NCBI RefSeq assembly: GCF_002934265.1
Contig: NZ_PTIX01000013.1
Location: 124,001-188,000 of the forward strand
Direction of reading: 5' to 3'
DNA length: 64,000 bases
Origin: Actinokineospora auranticolor
GTDB taxonomy: Bacteria > Actinomycetota > Actinomycetes > Mycobacteriales > Pseudonocardiaceae
The notes beneath the pieces were generated by a model that had not been told where the DNA came from, ran no database searches, and saw nothing but the letters and a program-made list of their open reading frames with translations. The translations under genes were made by a program, and so were the position numbers. Numbering within the stretch: the stretch's first letter is position 1; each line of letters starts with the position of its first letter. Shown here in pieces: positions 29,492 to 36,909 of the stretch.

Positions 29492-29695
29492 TCACCAGTG
29501 GGTGTCTTCGACGCAGGCCAGGGTCTCGGTGCTCCAGTGGGTGTCCTTCGGGCAGACCGGGCCGTCGCCCTGGGTGGTGGTGATCCCCCAGTGGGTGTCC
29601 TCCGCGGCGGCGGTGCCCTGGTTGGCGAGGGAGAAGCCGATGGTGGCGGCGAAGGTGATCAGGACCGAGGCGGTGACCTTGCGGGTGGCGGACAT
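29492..29695 (-). CDS. Secreted mini-protein with three DTHW motifs
   Basis: 67 residues from the ATG at 29695 (GGAGG five bases upstream). Residues 1-31 form a Sec signal peptide (RK, hydrophobic VLITFAATIGFSLA, cleavage after TAAA). The mature part is only about 36 residues and holds EDTHW at its start, KDTHW in the middle and EDTHW at the very end, plus two Cys flanking the central motif (CPKDTHW ... LACVEDTHW). It converges with the SARP gene and diverges from the cyclodeaminase-like gene, with a SARP-type box about 100 bp upstream. Possible roles: secreted precursor peptide, signalling peptide, or metal-binding peptide (Asp/His). AfsR clusters often carry a small repeat protein nearby (AfsS), but that protein is not secreted. 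Function unknown. Confidence 0.7.
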   Translation of the reverse strand: MSATRKVTASVLITFAATIGFSLANQGTAAAEDTHWGITTTQGDGPVCPKDTHWSTETLACVEDTHW

Positions 29696-29792
29696 CGGGA
29701 CCTCCGTGGTGTTCCGGGGGGCTGTTCCCCTGGGCTGACACCAGTTCAGGGCTCGTCGCCATCCGTCCTCGTTCCGTGCGCCATCGGTGCGC

Positions 29793-29821
29793 GCATGGCG
29801 CGCCGATAGCGGCCGGAAAGC
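29793..29821 (+). promoter_or_regulatory. SARP-type box in the DTHW/cyclodeaminase divergent region
   Basis: Heptamers GCATGGC, CGATAGC and a weaker GGAAAGC at 11-bp spacing (spacers GCGC and GGCC), about 72-100 bp upstream of the cyclodeaminase-like start at 29893 and in the same orientation. It also lies upstream of the divergent DTHW gene. Confidence 0.55.
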
Positions 29822-29892
29822 CGTTCGAAGGTCGGGCCGACCAACGTTCGCGGCATCGGAAACGACGCAAGCGAACAACGGGAGGGATCGCG

Positions 29893-30786
29893 ATGCAGAC
29901 CCCGACGATCCGGCTCGGCGACGACGAGCTGCGCCGCGCGGTGGAGCACGTCGACGCGGTGGAGTCGGTCGCGGAGGCACTCGTCGCCCGGTCCACCGGC
30001 CGCACCGGCTGGACCGCCACCGCGGGCAGCCTCACCTTCGGGCCCGGCGGCGCCGGTGCCGACGGTGAGGTCGCCGAGTTCGCGTCCGCCGAGCGCGGGC
30101 AGCGCTGCGCGCTGCCCGCGGCCGGTCTGCGCGAGTACCGGCGCGCGGTGCTCACCGCGCTGGCCACCCGGCACCTGCTGGCCCCGGGGGTGGTGACCGC
30201 CTCGGTCATCGGCTCGGGACCGGCGCTGGACATCCAGCTGACGGTGCTGCGCAGGCACGTGCCCGACATCAGCCACGTCGCCGTGGCCACCGTCGGGTGC
30301 CCGCCCCCCGGGCGGGACGTGCTGGACCGGCTGGAGAGCGCCGGTATCGGGCTGTCGCTGGTCGACAGCCCGGCCGACGCGGTGTTCGGGGCCAACCTGG
30401 TGGTGCTGGCCGGGTGCGCCCGGCTGGACGCGCCGCGGCTGGCCAAGGGCGCCCTGCTGGTCAACACGACCGGTGTCGACCTGCCCGCCGCGCTGCTCGA
30501 CGGCGTGCACGAGATCTACACCGACGACCGGGTCGCGTTCGGCCGGTCGGAGAACCTGCTGACCGCGACCCCGGCCCGGGGCGGGCGGACCAGGGGCCAC
30601 CGCGGCCCGCACCTGGCCGCCGACCTCGGGCAGGTGCTGGCCGGGGAGCACCCCGGCCGCACCGAGCACGACCACGTCCTGCTCGTCGAGCTGCTCGGCG
30701 ACGGGGCGGAGTTCGAGGCCCTGCTCGCGGGCCACGTCCTACGGGCCGTCGTGGCGGACGGCCCCGGGGTCCCCACCCGCGGGTAG
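29893..30786 (+). CDS. Ornithine cyclodeaminase/mu-crystallin family protein
   Basis: 297 residues, ATG with GGGAGGG upstream. The N-terminal dimerisation part is followed by a Rossmann NAD-binding domain beginning VTASVIGSGPALDIQLTVLRRH, with ALLVNTTGVD later in the fold. Relatives interconvert ornithine and proline or, in SbnB/VioK/DdaB-type enzymes, oxidatively release 2,3-diaminopropionate from the adduct made by a cysteine-synthase-like partner. A cysK-like gene is present 6 kb away, so that role is attractive. However, the protein is shorter than SbnB and its first third is divergent, so a different dehydrogenase activity is possible. Confidence 0.78.
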   Translation: MQTPTIRLGDDELRRAVEHVDAVESVAEALVARSTGRTGWTATAGSLTFGPGGAGADGEVAEFASAERGQRCALPAAGLREYRRAVLTALATRHLLAPGVVTASVIGSGPALDIQLTVLRRHVPDISHVAVATVGCPPPGRDVLDRLESAGIGLSLVDSPADAVFGANLVVLAGCARLDAPRLAKGALLVNTTGVDLPAALLDGVHEIYTDDRVAFGRSENLLTATPARGGRTRGHRGPHLAADLGQVLAGEHPGRTEHDHVLLVELLGDGAEFEALLAGHVLRAVVADGPGVPTRG

Positions 30787-30869
30787 CCACCGGCGGGACA
30801 GCGTTTCGACAGCTGAGTCACACCCAGGCAGTCCACCCGGCGAACCGCCGAACCCACGAGGAGATCACC

Positions 30870-31502
30870 ATGTCCGTGTCCCCCTGCGAGTTGCGCGTCA
30901 CCCCTTCCTGCACCGGATCCGCGCTGACCGGCCTGCGCGGCTGCGACCGGTGCCGCCAGGCCCTGCGCGACGAGCTGCGGGCACTGCCCGGGCTGCACGA
31001 GTCCTGCGCGCAGTCGCTGACACCGGGCAGGCGGCCGGAGGTCGTCCGGGTCAAGGGCGGCGGGATCCCGGGCGGGATCTCGCTCAACCCGACCGCGGTG
31101 TCGGTGCGCGCCAGCGTGCTCGGCGTGCTGTCGTCGTGGACGGCGCTGATCGTCGACGAGCTCGGCGTCGAGCGCCCGCCGTCGCGCCGGGTGCACGTGC
31201 TGTCCACCTTCCTGTACCGCAACCTGGACTGGCTGCTGGCCCACGAGGCGGCGGCGGACCTGGCCGAGGAGATCACCGACCTGGCCGACGCGGCCCGCGC
31301 GGTGCTCGACCCGAGCACCAGCGAGCGCGTCGACCTGGGTTCCTGCGGCACCCCGGGCTGCGGCATGACGGTCTACGCGACCATCGGCGCGGGCTCGGAC
31401 GCGGTGGCGCACGGCGCGTCCTGCGCGGCGGGCCACCACGTGGCGGCGAGCCAGTGGCTGCTGCTGGAGGAGCCCGACGAGGTCGCGGAGGGCGTGGCGT
31501 GA
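30870..31502 (+). CDS. OvmZ-like conserved protein
   Basis: 210 residues, ATG with GAGGAGA upstream. Two Cys-rich ends flank a helical middle: N-terminal CELRVTPSC...CDRCRQ and C-terminal CGTPGCGMTVYATIG ... CAAGHH, likely zinc sites. The middle has GGISLNPTAVSVRASVLGVLSSWTALIVDE and LDWLLAHEAAADLAEEI, the pattern of actinobacterial 'OvmZ' proteins often found in phage-like or accessory regions. The stop overlaps the next small HTH gene by GTGA, an arrangement typical for this family. Role unknown; probably not a biosynthetic enzyme. Confidence 0.7.
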   Translation: MSVSPCELRVTPSCTGSALTGLRGCDRCRQALRDELRALPGLHESCAQSLTPGRRPEVVRVKGGGIPGGISLNPTAVSVRASVLGVLSSWTALIVDELGVERPPSRRVHVLSTFLYRNLDWLLAHEAAADLAEEITDLADAARAVLDPSTSERVDLGSCGTPGCGMTVYATIGAGSDAVAHGASCAAGHHVAASQWLLLEEPDEVAEGVA

Positions 31503-31693
31503 GGCAGCGCACGCGGGGCCGGACCGTGCCCACCGAGCTCGCGGCGCTGGCCGCGGGCGTGTCCGAGGCGACCATCCGCAAGTGGGCGAGCCGGGGCAGG
31601 CTCACCCGGTACGGCCGACCGGGGAAGGCGGAGTACAGCCTCGACGAATTACGCGAGATCCTGCGCGGACAACAGGAGAAAATAGCGAGCTGA
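31499..31693 (+). CDS. Small helix-turn-helix DNA-binding protein
   Basis: 64 residues from GTG 31499, coupled to the OvmZ-like gene. The sequence VPTELAALAAGVSEATIRKWASRGRLTRYGRPGKAEYSLDELREIL is a MerR/excisionase-type winged helix-turn-helix. It probably works with the OvmZ-like protein. A terminator 10 bp downstream closes this two-gene unit. Confidence 0.75.
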   Translation: MRQRTRGRTVPTELAALAAGVSEATIRKWASRGRLTRYGRPGKAEYSLDELREILRGQQEKIAS

Positions 31694-31702
31694 CGCGGCC
31701 TG

Positions 31703-31733
31703 AATAGGGTCCTCCGATTCGGAGGACCCTATT
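31703..31733 (+). terminator. 13-bp hairpin after OvmZ/HTH pair
   Basis: AATAGGGTCCTCC and GGAGGACCCTATT pair perfectly around a 5-nt loop (GATTC), starting 10 bp past the stop codon. Confidence 0.8.
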
Positions 31734-31785
31734 CGCATGCCCGGAATCAGGTGCTCGAAAAATGAGGAAAATTCCCGTCGAAAAC

Positions 31786-31826
31786 GGTTGACCACCGCAC
31801 CCCGGGATGTCACGCTTTTCTCGGGG
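31786..31826 (+). promoter_or_regulatory. Conserved upstream element, copy 1 (TTGAC ... TGTCACGCTTTTC)
   Basis: GGTTGAC, then about 15 bp including CCGGG, then TGTCACGCTTTTC followed by a CG-rich end. The same arrangement, with a 1-nt spacing change, lies at 38146-38186. Both copies are about 150 bp upstream of a cluster operon start (31964 and 38317). The outer parts form an imperfect dyad (CCCCGGGA ... TCTCGGGG). Likely a promoter with a bound activator or an alternative-sigma promoter; the rest of the 31734-31963 gap holds nothing else recognised. Confidence 0.55.
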
Positions 31827-31963
31827 CGCAGCTTTGCCCGCACGGCAGGCGGACAGGCGTATCGGCCCCGGATCCCATTTCACCTACGGCCAGTTCAATC
31901 GCCGTGAACACCCCTGCGCACGCGGTGTGAGTCTGACTGTTTCATTCGCATTGGAGCACCACC

Positions 31964-33271
31964 ATGCCGGACCCCTCGTTACCCAGGGCCTTCATCCTCG
32001 CCGGGTCGCTGCTGGCTGTGTGCCGGGCGCCGCGCTACCTCGCCGAGCTGCGCGCCCGCGGCCTGCGGGCACTGCTGATCACCTCCGCCGACTGGCGGGC
32101 CGAGGCGGACCGGGCCACGGGGGACCCGGACCACCCGCTCGCCGACGTCGAGGACATCGCCTTCGTCGCGGGCGGCGTGCGCCGCGAGGGGTCGCTGCTG
32201 TCGGGTCCGGTCGCCGCGGCGATGACCTGGCGGGAGCGCTACGACATCGTCGGCGCGTACGCGGTCGGCGAGACCATGGTCGAGCCGACCGGGTTGATCG
32301 CCGACGCGCTCGGCGTCCCCGGACCGGGGCTGCGCGCGAGCCGCGCGTGCCGCAGCAAGTACCTGCAGCGCTGGTACCTCCCCGAATTCAGCCCACGGGT
32401 GGTGATCGGTGGGGAGGACGTCTCCGGAGTGCGATTCCCGGCCGTGGTGAAGCCGTCGGGAAGGCACTCCAGCTCCGGTGTCGTCACCGTGGACGACGAA
32501 CGCGCGTTGGCCGCCGAACTCGCCCGCTACGGGGAGTTCGAAACGGTCCTGGTCGAGGAGAAGATCATCGGACCGGAGTACTCGGTGGAGAGCCTGGTGC
32601 AACACGGGAAAGCGATCTTCGCCTCGGTGACGCGCAAGGACACCAACGATTCCGGTGGCCGCTTCTTCGTCGAACTCGCGCACACCGTGCCCAGCGACCA
32701 CCCGCACGTGCAGGAGCTGCTGCTCGACGCCAACCAGCGGGTGCTCGACGCGCTCGACGTGCGCGACGGCATCACGCACGCGGAGTGGCGGGTGACCGCC
32801 GAGGGGCGCCCGGTGCTGATGGAGATCGCGGCCCGCCCGCCGGGCGACGGGTTGTGCTCGCTCTACGAGCTGGCCACCGGCAAGCCGCTGGAACCGGAGG
32901 TGCTGCGGATCGCGCTGGGCGAGCACGCGGACTACCCGTCGCCGCGCCGGTACACGCGGCAGGTCTACCTCGAGCACCCCGCGGGCGTGCTCGAGGACGT
33001 CGTCGTCGACTGGCCCGGCGTCACCGCCGAGTGGGTCGGCGAGGCGGGCGTGTGGCACCAGCCCGCGCCGCTGCCCGGCGACGCCCCGGCGGCGCTGCGC
33101 GCGGTGCACGTGCACCAGGACCGCGGCGCGGTGCTGCGCCCCCTGACCAGTTCCGACGACCGCTCGGTGACCTTCTTCATCGACGCGCCGTCGGTCGACG
33201 AGCTCAACGCCGTCGAGGCCCGCGTCCGCGCGGCGATCACCATCCGCACCAAGTCCGCAGTGGAGGGCTGA
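31964..33271 (+). CDS. ATP-grasp carboxylate-amine ligase C
   Basis: 435 residues; ATG with GGAG upstream. N-terminal preATP-grasp part (FILAGSLLAVCRAPRYLAEL), ATP-binding section FPAVVKPSGRHSSSGVVTV, LVEEKIIGPEYSVESLVQHG and the metal-binding end HAEWRVTAEGRPVLMEIAARPPGDG. The C-terminal domain continues for about 120 residues. It opens a plus-strand operon with a second ATP-grasp gene, an MFS exporter and two aminotransferases, 3 bp from the next start. Likely forms an amide bond between amino-acid building blocks of this cluster, for example one derived from 4-aminophenylalanine; substrate unproven. Confidence 0.9.
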   Translation: MPDPSLPRAFILAGSLLAVCRAPRYLAELRARGLRALLITSADWRAEADRATGDPDHPLADVEDIAFVAGGVRREGSLLSGPVAAAMTWRERYDIVGAYAVGETMVEPTGLIADALGVPGPGLRASRACRSKYLQRWYLPEFSPRVVIGGEDVSGVRFPAVVKPSGRHSSSGVVTVDDERALAAELARYGEFETVLVEEKIIGPEYSVESLVQHGKAIFASVTRKDTNDSGGRFFVELAHTVPSDHPHVQELLLDANQRVLDALDVRDGITHAEWRVTAEGRPVLMEIAARPPGDGLCSLYELATGKPLEPEVLRIALGEHADYPSPRRYTRQVYLEHPAGVLEDVVVDWPGVTAEWVGEAGVWHQPAPLPGDAPAALRAVHVHQDRGAVLRPLTSSDDRSVTFFIDAPSVDELNAVEARVRAAITIRTKSAVEG

Positions 33272-33274
33272 GCT

Positions 33275-34534
33275 GTGACGAACCCCAGGGTGACCAACCT
33301 GCTGATGGTCATGCCCTACCAGGCGTACCTGGCCAAAGCGAAGGCCGAGGGCTTCCGGCTGGGCGCGGTCTGGGACAGCCGGGCCGCGTACCGGATCTTC
33401 GGTGGGCTGGCCGACCGGTACCTCGAGACGGTCGAGGCGCAGGTCGACGGCTTCTGGCTGACCGACTTCGACGACCCGGTGGCCTACGAGCGCGCCCTGC
33501 GCGAGGCGGCCGAGGAGTTCGGCGCAGACCTGCTCTACCACGTGGGGCAGGAGGAGAGCATGGGCCTGGCCACCCGGGTGGCCGAGGAGCTGGGCATCGG
33601 CGTCAACTCCGCCGAGGCCACGCACCTGCTCAACGACAAGCTGGCGCTGCGGCACCTGCTGGCCGAGCGCGGCCTCTCCCCCGTGCGCTACGCGGACGCG
33701 GCGGACTGGCGCGCGGCGGCGGACCTGCTCGACGGGTTCGACCTGCCGGTGGTGGCCAAGCCGACCCGGCTCTCCGGCAGCCGCGGCGTCGAGCTGATCG
33801 GGGACCGGGCCGCGTTCGCGGCCTGGGGCGCCGGGCTCGACGCGGTCGGCTACACCGGGCCGGTGCTGGTCGAGGAGTACCTGACCGGGCCGGAGTTCAG
33901 CGTCGAGACGATCAGCGTCGACGGCGCGCACCACGTCATCGGGGTGACCGCGAAGCGGCTGGGGCCGCCGCCGCTGTTCGTCGAGGCCGGGCACCGGCAC
34001 CCGGCGCCGCCGTCGGCCGACACCGACGCGATCGGCGCGCTGGTGGTGGCCATGCTGGCCGCCGCCGGGTACCGGTCCGGGCCCGCGCACACCGAGGTCA
34101 AGCTGACCCCGGCGGGCCCCCGGTTGATCGAGTCGCAGGCCCGGCTGGGCGGCGACCGCATCCCGCGCCTGGTCGAGCTGGCCACCGGGATCGACATCGA
34201 GCGGGCGGTCTTCGCCGCGCTCGCGGGCCGCGCGCCCGCCGCGCGCACCCGGGACCACGAGGCGCGGATCCACTACTTCGCGCTGCCGCTCGGGGTGGTG
34301 CGGTCGGTCGGCGACCTGTCGGCGATCCGGGCCCTGCCGTTCGTCGACGAGCTGTCCTTCCCGTTCTCCCCCGGCGACACCGTGCCGGAGACGGTGGATT
34401 GGCGGAGCAGGCACGGCTACGCGGTCGTGTCCGCCGAGACCGCCGAACTGGCCGCGCGCTACGTGTCCGAAGTGGACGCGAAGGTGCTGGCCGCGGTCGA
34501 GATCGACGTCGGCGGGGTGGGGGTGGCGGCGTGA
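33275..34534 (+). CDS. ATP-grasp carboxylate-amine ligase D
   Basis: 419 residues, GTG start 3 bp after ligase C. Motifs: HVGQEESMGLATRVAEELGI, LNDKLALRHLLAERGL, ATP site LPVVAKPTRLSGSRGVELI, LVEEYLTGPEFSVETISVDG, and metal ligands HTEVKLTPAGPRLIESQARLGGDRIP. The TGPEFSVE and ARLGG patterns place it closest to ligase B (21630) by eye. Paired ligases C and D mirror the pair A and B on the other side of the SARP gene, each followed by an overlapping MFS gene. Two successive peptide-bond-forming steps, or two related products, could be made. Confidence 0.9.
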   Translation: MTNPRVTNLLMVMPYQAYLAKAKAEGFRLGAVWDSRAAYRIFGGLADRYLETVEAQVDGFWLTDFDDPVAYERALREAAEEFGADLLYHVGQEESMGLATRVAEELGIGVNSAEATHLLNDKLALRHLLAERGLSPVRYADAADWRAAADLLDGFDLPVVAKPTRLSGSRGVELIGDRAAFAAWGAGLDAVGYTGPVLVEEYLTGPEFSVETISVDGAHHVIGVTAKRLGPPPLFVEAGHRHPAPPSADTDAIGALVVAMLAAAGYRSGPAHTEVKLTPAGPRLIESQARLGGDRIPRLVELATGIDIERAVFAALAGRAPAARTRDHEARIHYFALPLGVVRSVGDLSAIRALPFVDELSFPFSPGDTVPETVDWRSRHGYAVVSAETAELAARYVSEVDAKVLAAVEIDVGGVGVAA

Positions 34535-35805
34535 ACCTCAAGGACCTGCACCCGAGTCTGCGGATCCGGGTCGGCGTCGGGTTCGTCAACCGGCTGGTCG
34601 ACTCGATGATCACCTCGTTCATGGCCATCCACCTGGCGCTGACCTTCGGCGTCGCCGCCGCGGGCGGGCTGCTGATCGCGGTCATCGCGCTCGGCGTGGT
34701 CGGCATGCTCGTCGGCGGGCACGTGGCCGACCTGCACGGGCGGCGGCGCACGCTGCTGGTCGCCGAAGCCGCCGCCGCCGTGACGTTCGCGCTGATGGCG
34801 GTGGCAGAGGGTGCTGGGGATGGCGCCGTGGACAGCTCCCTACTCGTCTACCTGGGGTACCTGGCGAACAAGTTCGCGGCCAGCGTGGCGCTGCCCGCCA
34901 ACGACGCGATGATCGTCGACCTGAGCACGCCGGAGATCCGCAAGGGCGTGTACACGGTCAACTTCTGGGCCACGAACCTGGCGCTGGCCATCGGCGCGCT
35001 GCTCGGCGCGGCGCTGTACAGCGCGCACTTCGCCCTGGTGCTCGGGCTCGCCGCGGCGGCCACGGCCGGGGTGCTGGCGACGACGTACTTCCTGATCGCC
35101 GAGACGAAACCGGACACCGACACCGACCGGGTCCGCCCGCCCGGGGTCGCCGCGGCGTTGCGCGAGTTCGGCGCGGGCTACCGGTTGGTGTTGCGGGACA
35201 AGGTGTTCCTCAAGCTGATGATCGCCGGAACGCTCACCCTCGCGGTGGAGTTCCAACTGGTCAACCACATCGCGGTGCGCCTGGCGGCGGGTTTCCCCAG
35301 CCAGGCGCTGCTGCCGGTCGGCTGGTCCCCGGTGGTCGACGGGGTGGGCATGCTCGGGGTGCTGCGCGCCGAGAACACCATCCTCGTGGTCGTGCTGGCG
35401 CTGTTCTCCACGACGCTGTTGCGGCGGGTGTCCGACCGCACCGGCCTGTACCTGGGCACGGCGCTGTTCGTCGGCGGCTACGCGGTGCTCGCGGTCAGCG
35501 GCACCGGGTGGCTGCTCATGGTGGCGGGCCTGGTGTTCACCATCGGCGAGCTGATGAGCGTGCCGGTGAAGCAGGCGCTGCTGGCCAACCTGGTGCCCGA
35601 CCACAGCCGCACCCGCTATATGGCCGTCTACAACCTCAACATCCGCGTCGCCCAGGGCCTGGCGGCGGCCTGCGTCACCCTCGGCGCGGTCGTCCCCGCC
35701 TGGGGCATGGCCGCGCTCTACCTGGCTCTCGGCGCGGTGATCATCGCGCAGTACCGGTCCGTCCTGGCGGCCCAGTCCGCCCCCGCACCGCTCGCGCGGG
35801 CCTGA
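34531..35805 (+). CDS. MFS transporter
   Basis: 424 residues, GTG start overlapping ligase D by GTGA. Twelve helices; motif A appears as GGHVADLHGRRRTLLVAEAA. The N-terminus (NLKDLHPSLRIRVGVGFVNRLVDSMITSFMAIHLA) and the long central loop resemble peptide/antibiotic exporters of the BacE-like type adjacent to ATP-grasp ligases. It probably exports the ligase product and gives self-protection. Confidence 0.88.
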   Translation: MNLKDLHPSLRIRVGVGFVNRLVDSMITSFMAIHLALTFGVAAAGGLLIAVIALGVVGMLVGGHVADLHGRRRTLLVAEAAAAVTFALMAVAEGAGDGAVDSSLLVYLGYLANKFAASVALPANDAMIVDLSTPEIRKGVYTVNFWATNLALAIGALLGAALYSAHFALVLGLAAAATAGVLATTYFLIAETKPDTDTDRVRPPGVAAALREFGAGYRLVLRDKVFLKLMIAGTLTLAVEFQLVNHIAVRLAAGFPSQALLPVGWSPVVDGVGMLGVLRAENTILVVVLALFSTTLLRRVSDRTGLYLGTALFVGGYAVLAVSGTGWLLMVAGLVFTIGELMSVPVKQALLANLVPDHSRTRYMAVYNLNIRVAQGLAAACVTLGAVVPAWGMAALYLALGAVIIAQYRSVLAAQSAPAPLARA

Positions 35806-35820
35806 GAAGGGAACACCGAG

Positions 35821-36891
35821 ATGACCGTCCACCCCAGACTCCGACCGGTCGTGGAGTCGATGCCGACCTACCGACCCGGCCCCAAGGTCGCCGCGCCGTC
35901 CGGCGAGATGTTCCTCCTGGGCGCCAACGAGTCGCCGGATGGGCCGCTGCCCCCGGTCGCCGCGGCCATCGCCGCCGCGGCGGCCGGGGCGAACCGCTAC
36001 CCCGACTACGCCTCGACCGAACTGGTCAACACCCTGGCGGACACGCTCGGCGTGCCCGCCGCGCAGGTGGCCGTCGGCTGCGGTTCCGTCGGTGTGGTGG
36101 GCAACCTGCTCTCCGCAGCGGCCGAGCCGGGCGGGCAGGTGGTGTACGCGTGGCGGTCGTTCGAGGCGTACCCGACGCTGACGCGGCTCGCGGGCATGTC
36201 CCCGGTTCCCGTGCCGCTGCGGGACGACCGGCACGACCTCACCGCGATGGCCGCCGCCGTGACCGACCAGACCCGCGCGGTGCTGGTGTGCAACCCCAAC
36301 AACCCCACGGGCACCGTGGTCCACCGGCGCGAGTTGGAGTCCTTCCTGGACGACCTGCCGCCGGAGGTGCTGGTGCTGCTCGACGAGGCGTATGTCGAGT
36401 ACGTGCGCGACCGCGAGTCCCCCGACGGGCTCGACCTGCTGGCCGGGCGCCCGTCGCTGGCCGTGGTGCGCACCTTCTCCAAGGCGTACGGCCTGGCCGG
36501 GTTGCGGGTGGGCTACGCGGTGGCGGACGAGCGGGTGGCGCGCGCCGCCCGCACCACCGGGCTCTCCTTCGCGGTCAACCGGATCGCGCAGGCCGCCGCC
36601 GTGGCGTCCCTGCGCGCGGGCGACGAGCTCACCGCGCGGGTGGAGACCACCGTCAAGGAGGTGGGCCGGGTCCGGTCCGCCCTGCTGGACCTCGGCCTGC
36701 CGGTCCCGGCCTCCGAGGGCAACTTCGTCTGGCTCGGGCTGGGCGCGGACACCGCCGCGTTCACCTCGGCCTGCGCGGCGGCCGGTGTGGCCGTGCGCGC
36801 GTTCCCCGGCGAGGGTGTCCGGGTGTCCATAGGGGACACCCGGGCCAACAACGCCTTCCTGGCCGCGGCGTGGGAGTACACGCACAGCTGA
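35821..36891 (+). CDS. HisC-like aminotransferase (aromatic type)
   Basis: 356 residues, fold-type I PLP enzyme of the histidinol-phosphate/aromatic aminotransferase family. Substrate region LLGANESPDGPLPPV, NPNNPTGTVV, LLDEAYVEY, PLP-Lys in TFSKAYGLAGLRVGYA and the phosphate Arg region NFVWLGLG are present. In a cluster with PapA/B/C, such an enzyme is suited to convert 4-aminophenylpyruvate to 4-amino-L-phenylalanine. Start ATG has GAGAAGGGAAC upstream and lies 15 bp after the MFS gene. Confidence 0.88.
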   Translation: MTVHPRLRPVVESMPTYRPGPKVAAPSGEMFLLGANESPDGPLPPVAAAIAAAAAGANRYPDYASTELVNTLADTLGVPAAQVAVGCGSVGVVGNLLSAAAEPGGQVVYAWRSFEAYPTLTRLAGMSPVPVPLRDDRHDLTAMAAAVTDQTRAVLVCNPNNPTGTVVHRRELESFLDDLPPEVLVLLDEAYVEYVRDRESPDGLDLLAGRPSLAVVRTFSKAYGLAGLRVGYAVADERVARAARTTGLSFAVNRIAQAAAVASLRAGDELTARVETTVKEVGRVRSALLDLGLPVPASEGNFVWLGLGADTAAFTSACAAAGVAVRAFPGEGVRVSIGDTRANNAFLAAAWEYTHS

Positions 36892-36909
36892 TAAACCAAG
36901 GAGAACCCC

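Noticed and set aside
29300-29809. 169-codon plus-strand frame over the DTHW gene
   Set aside because: It lacks a ribosome site and is antisense to the better-supported DTHW gene, which has a signal peptide and GGAGG.
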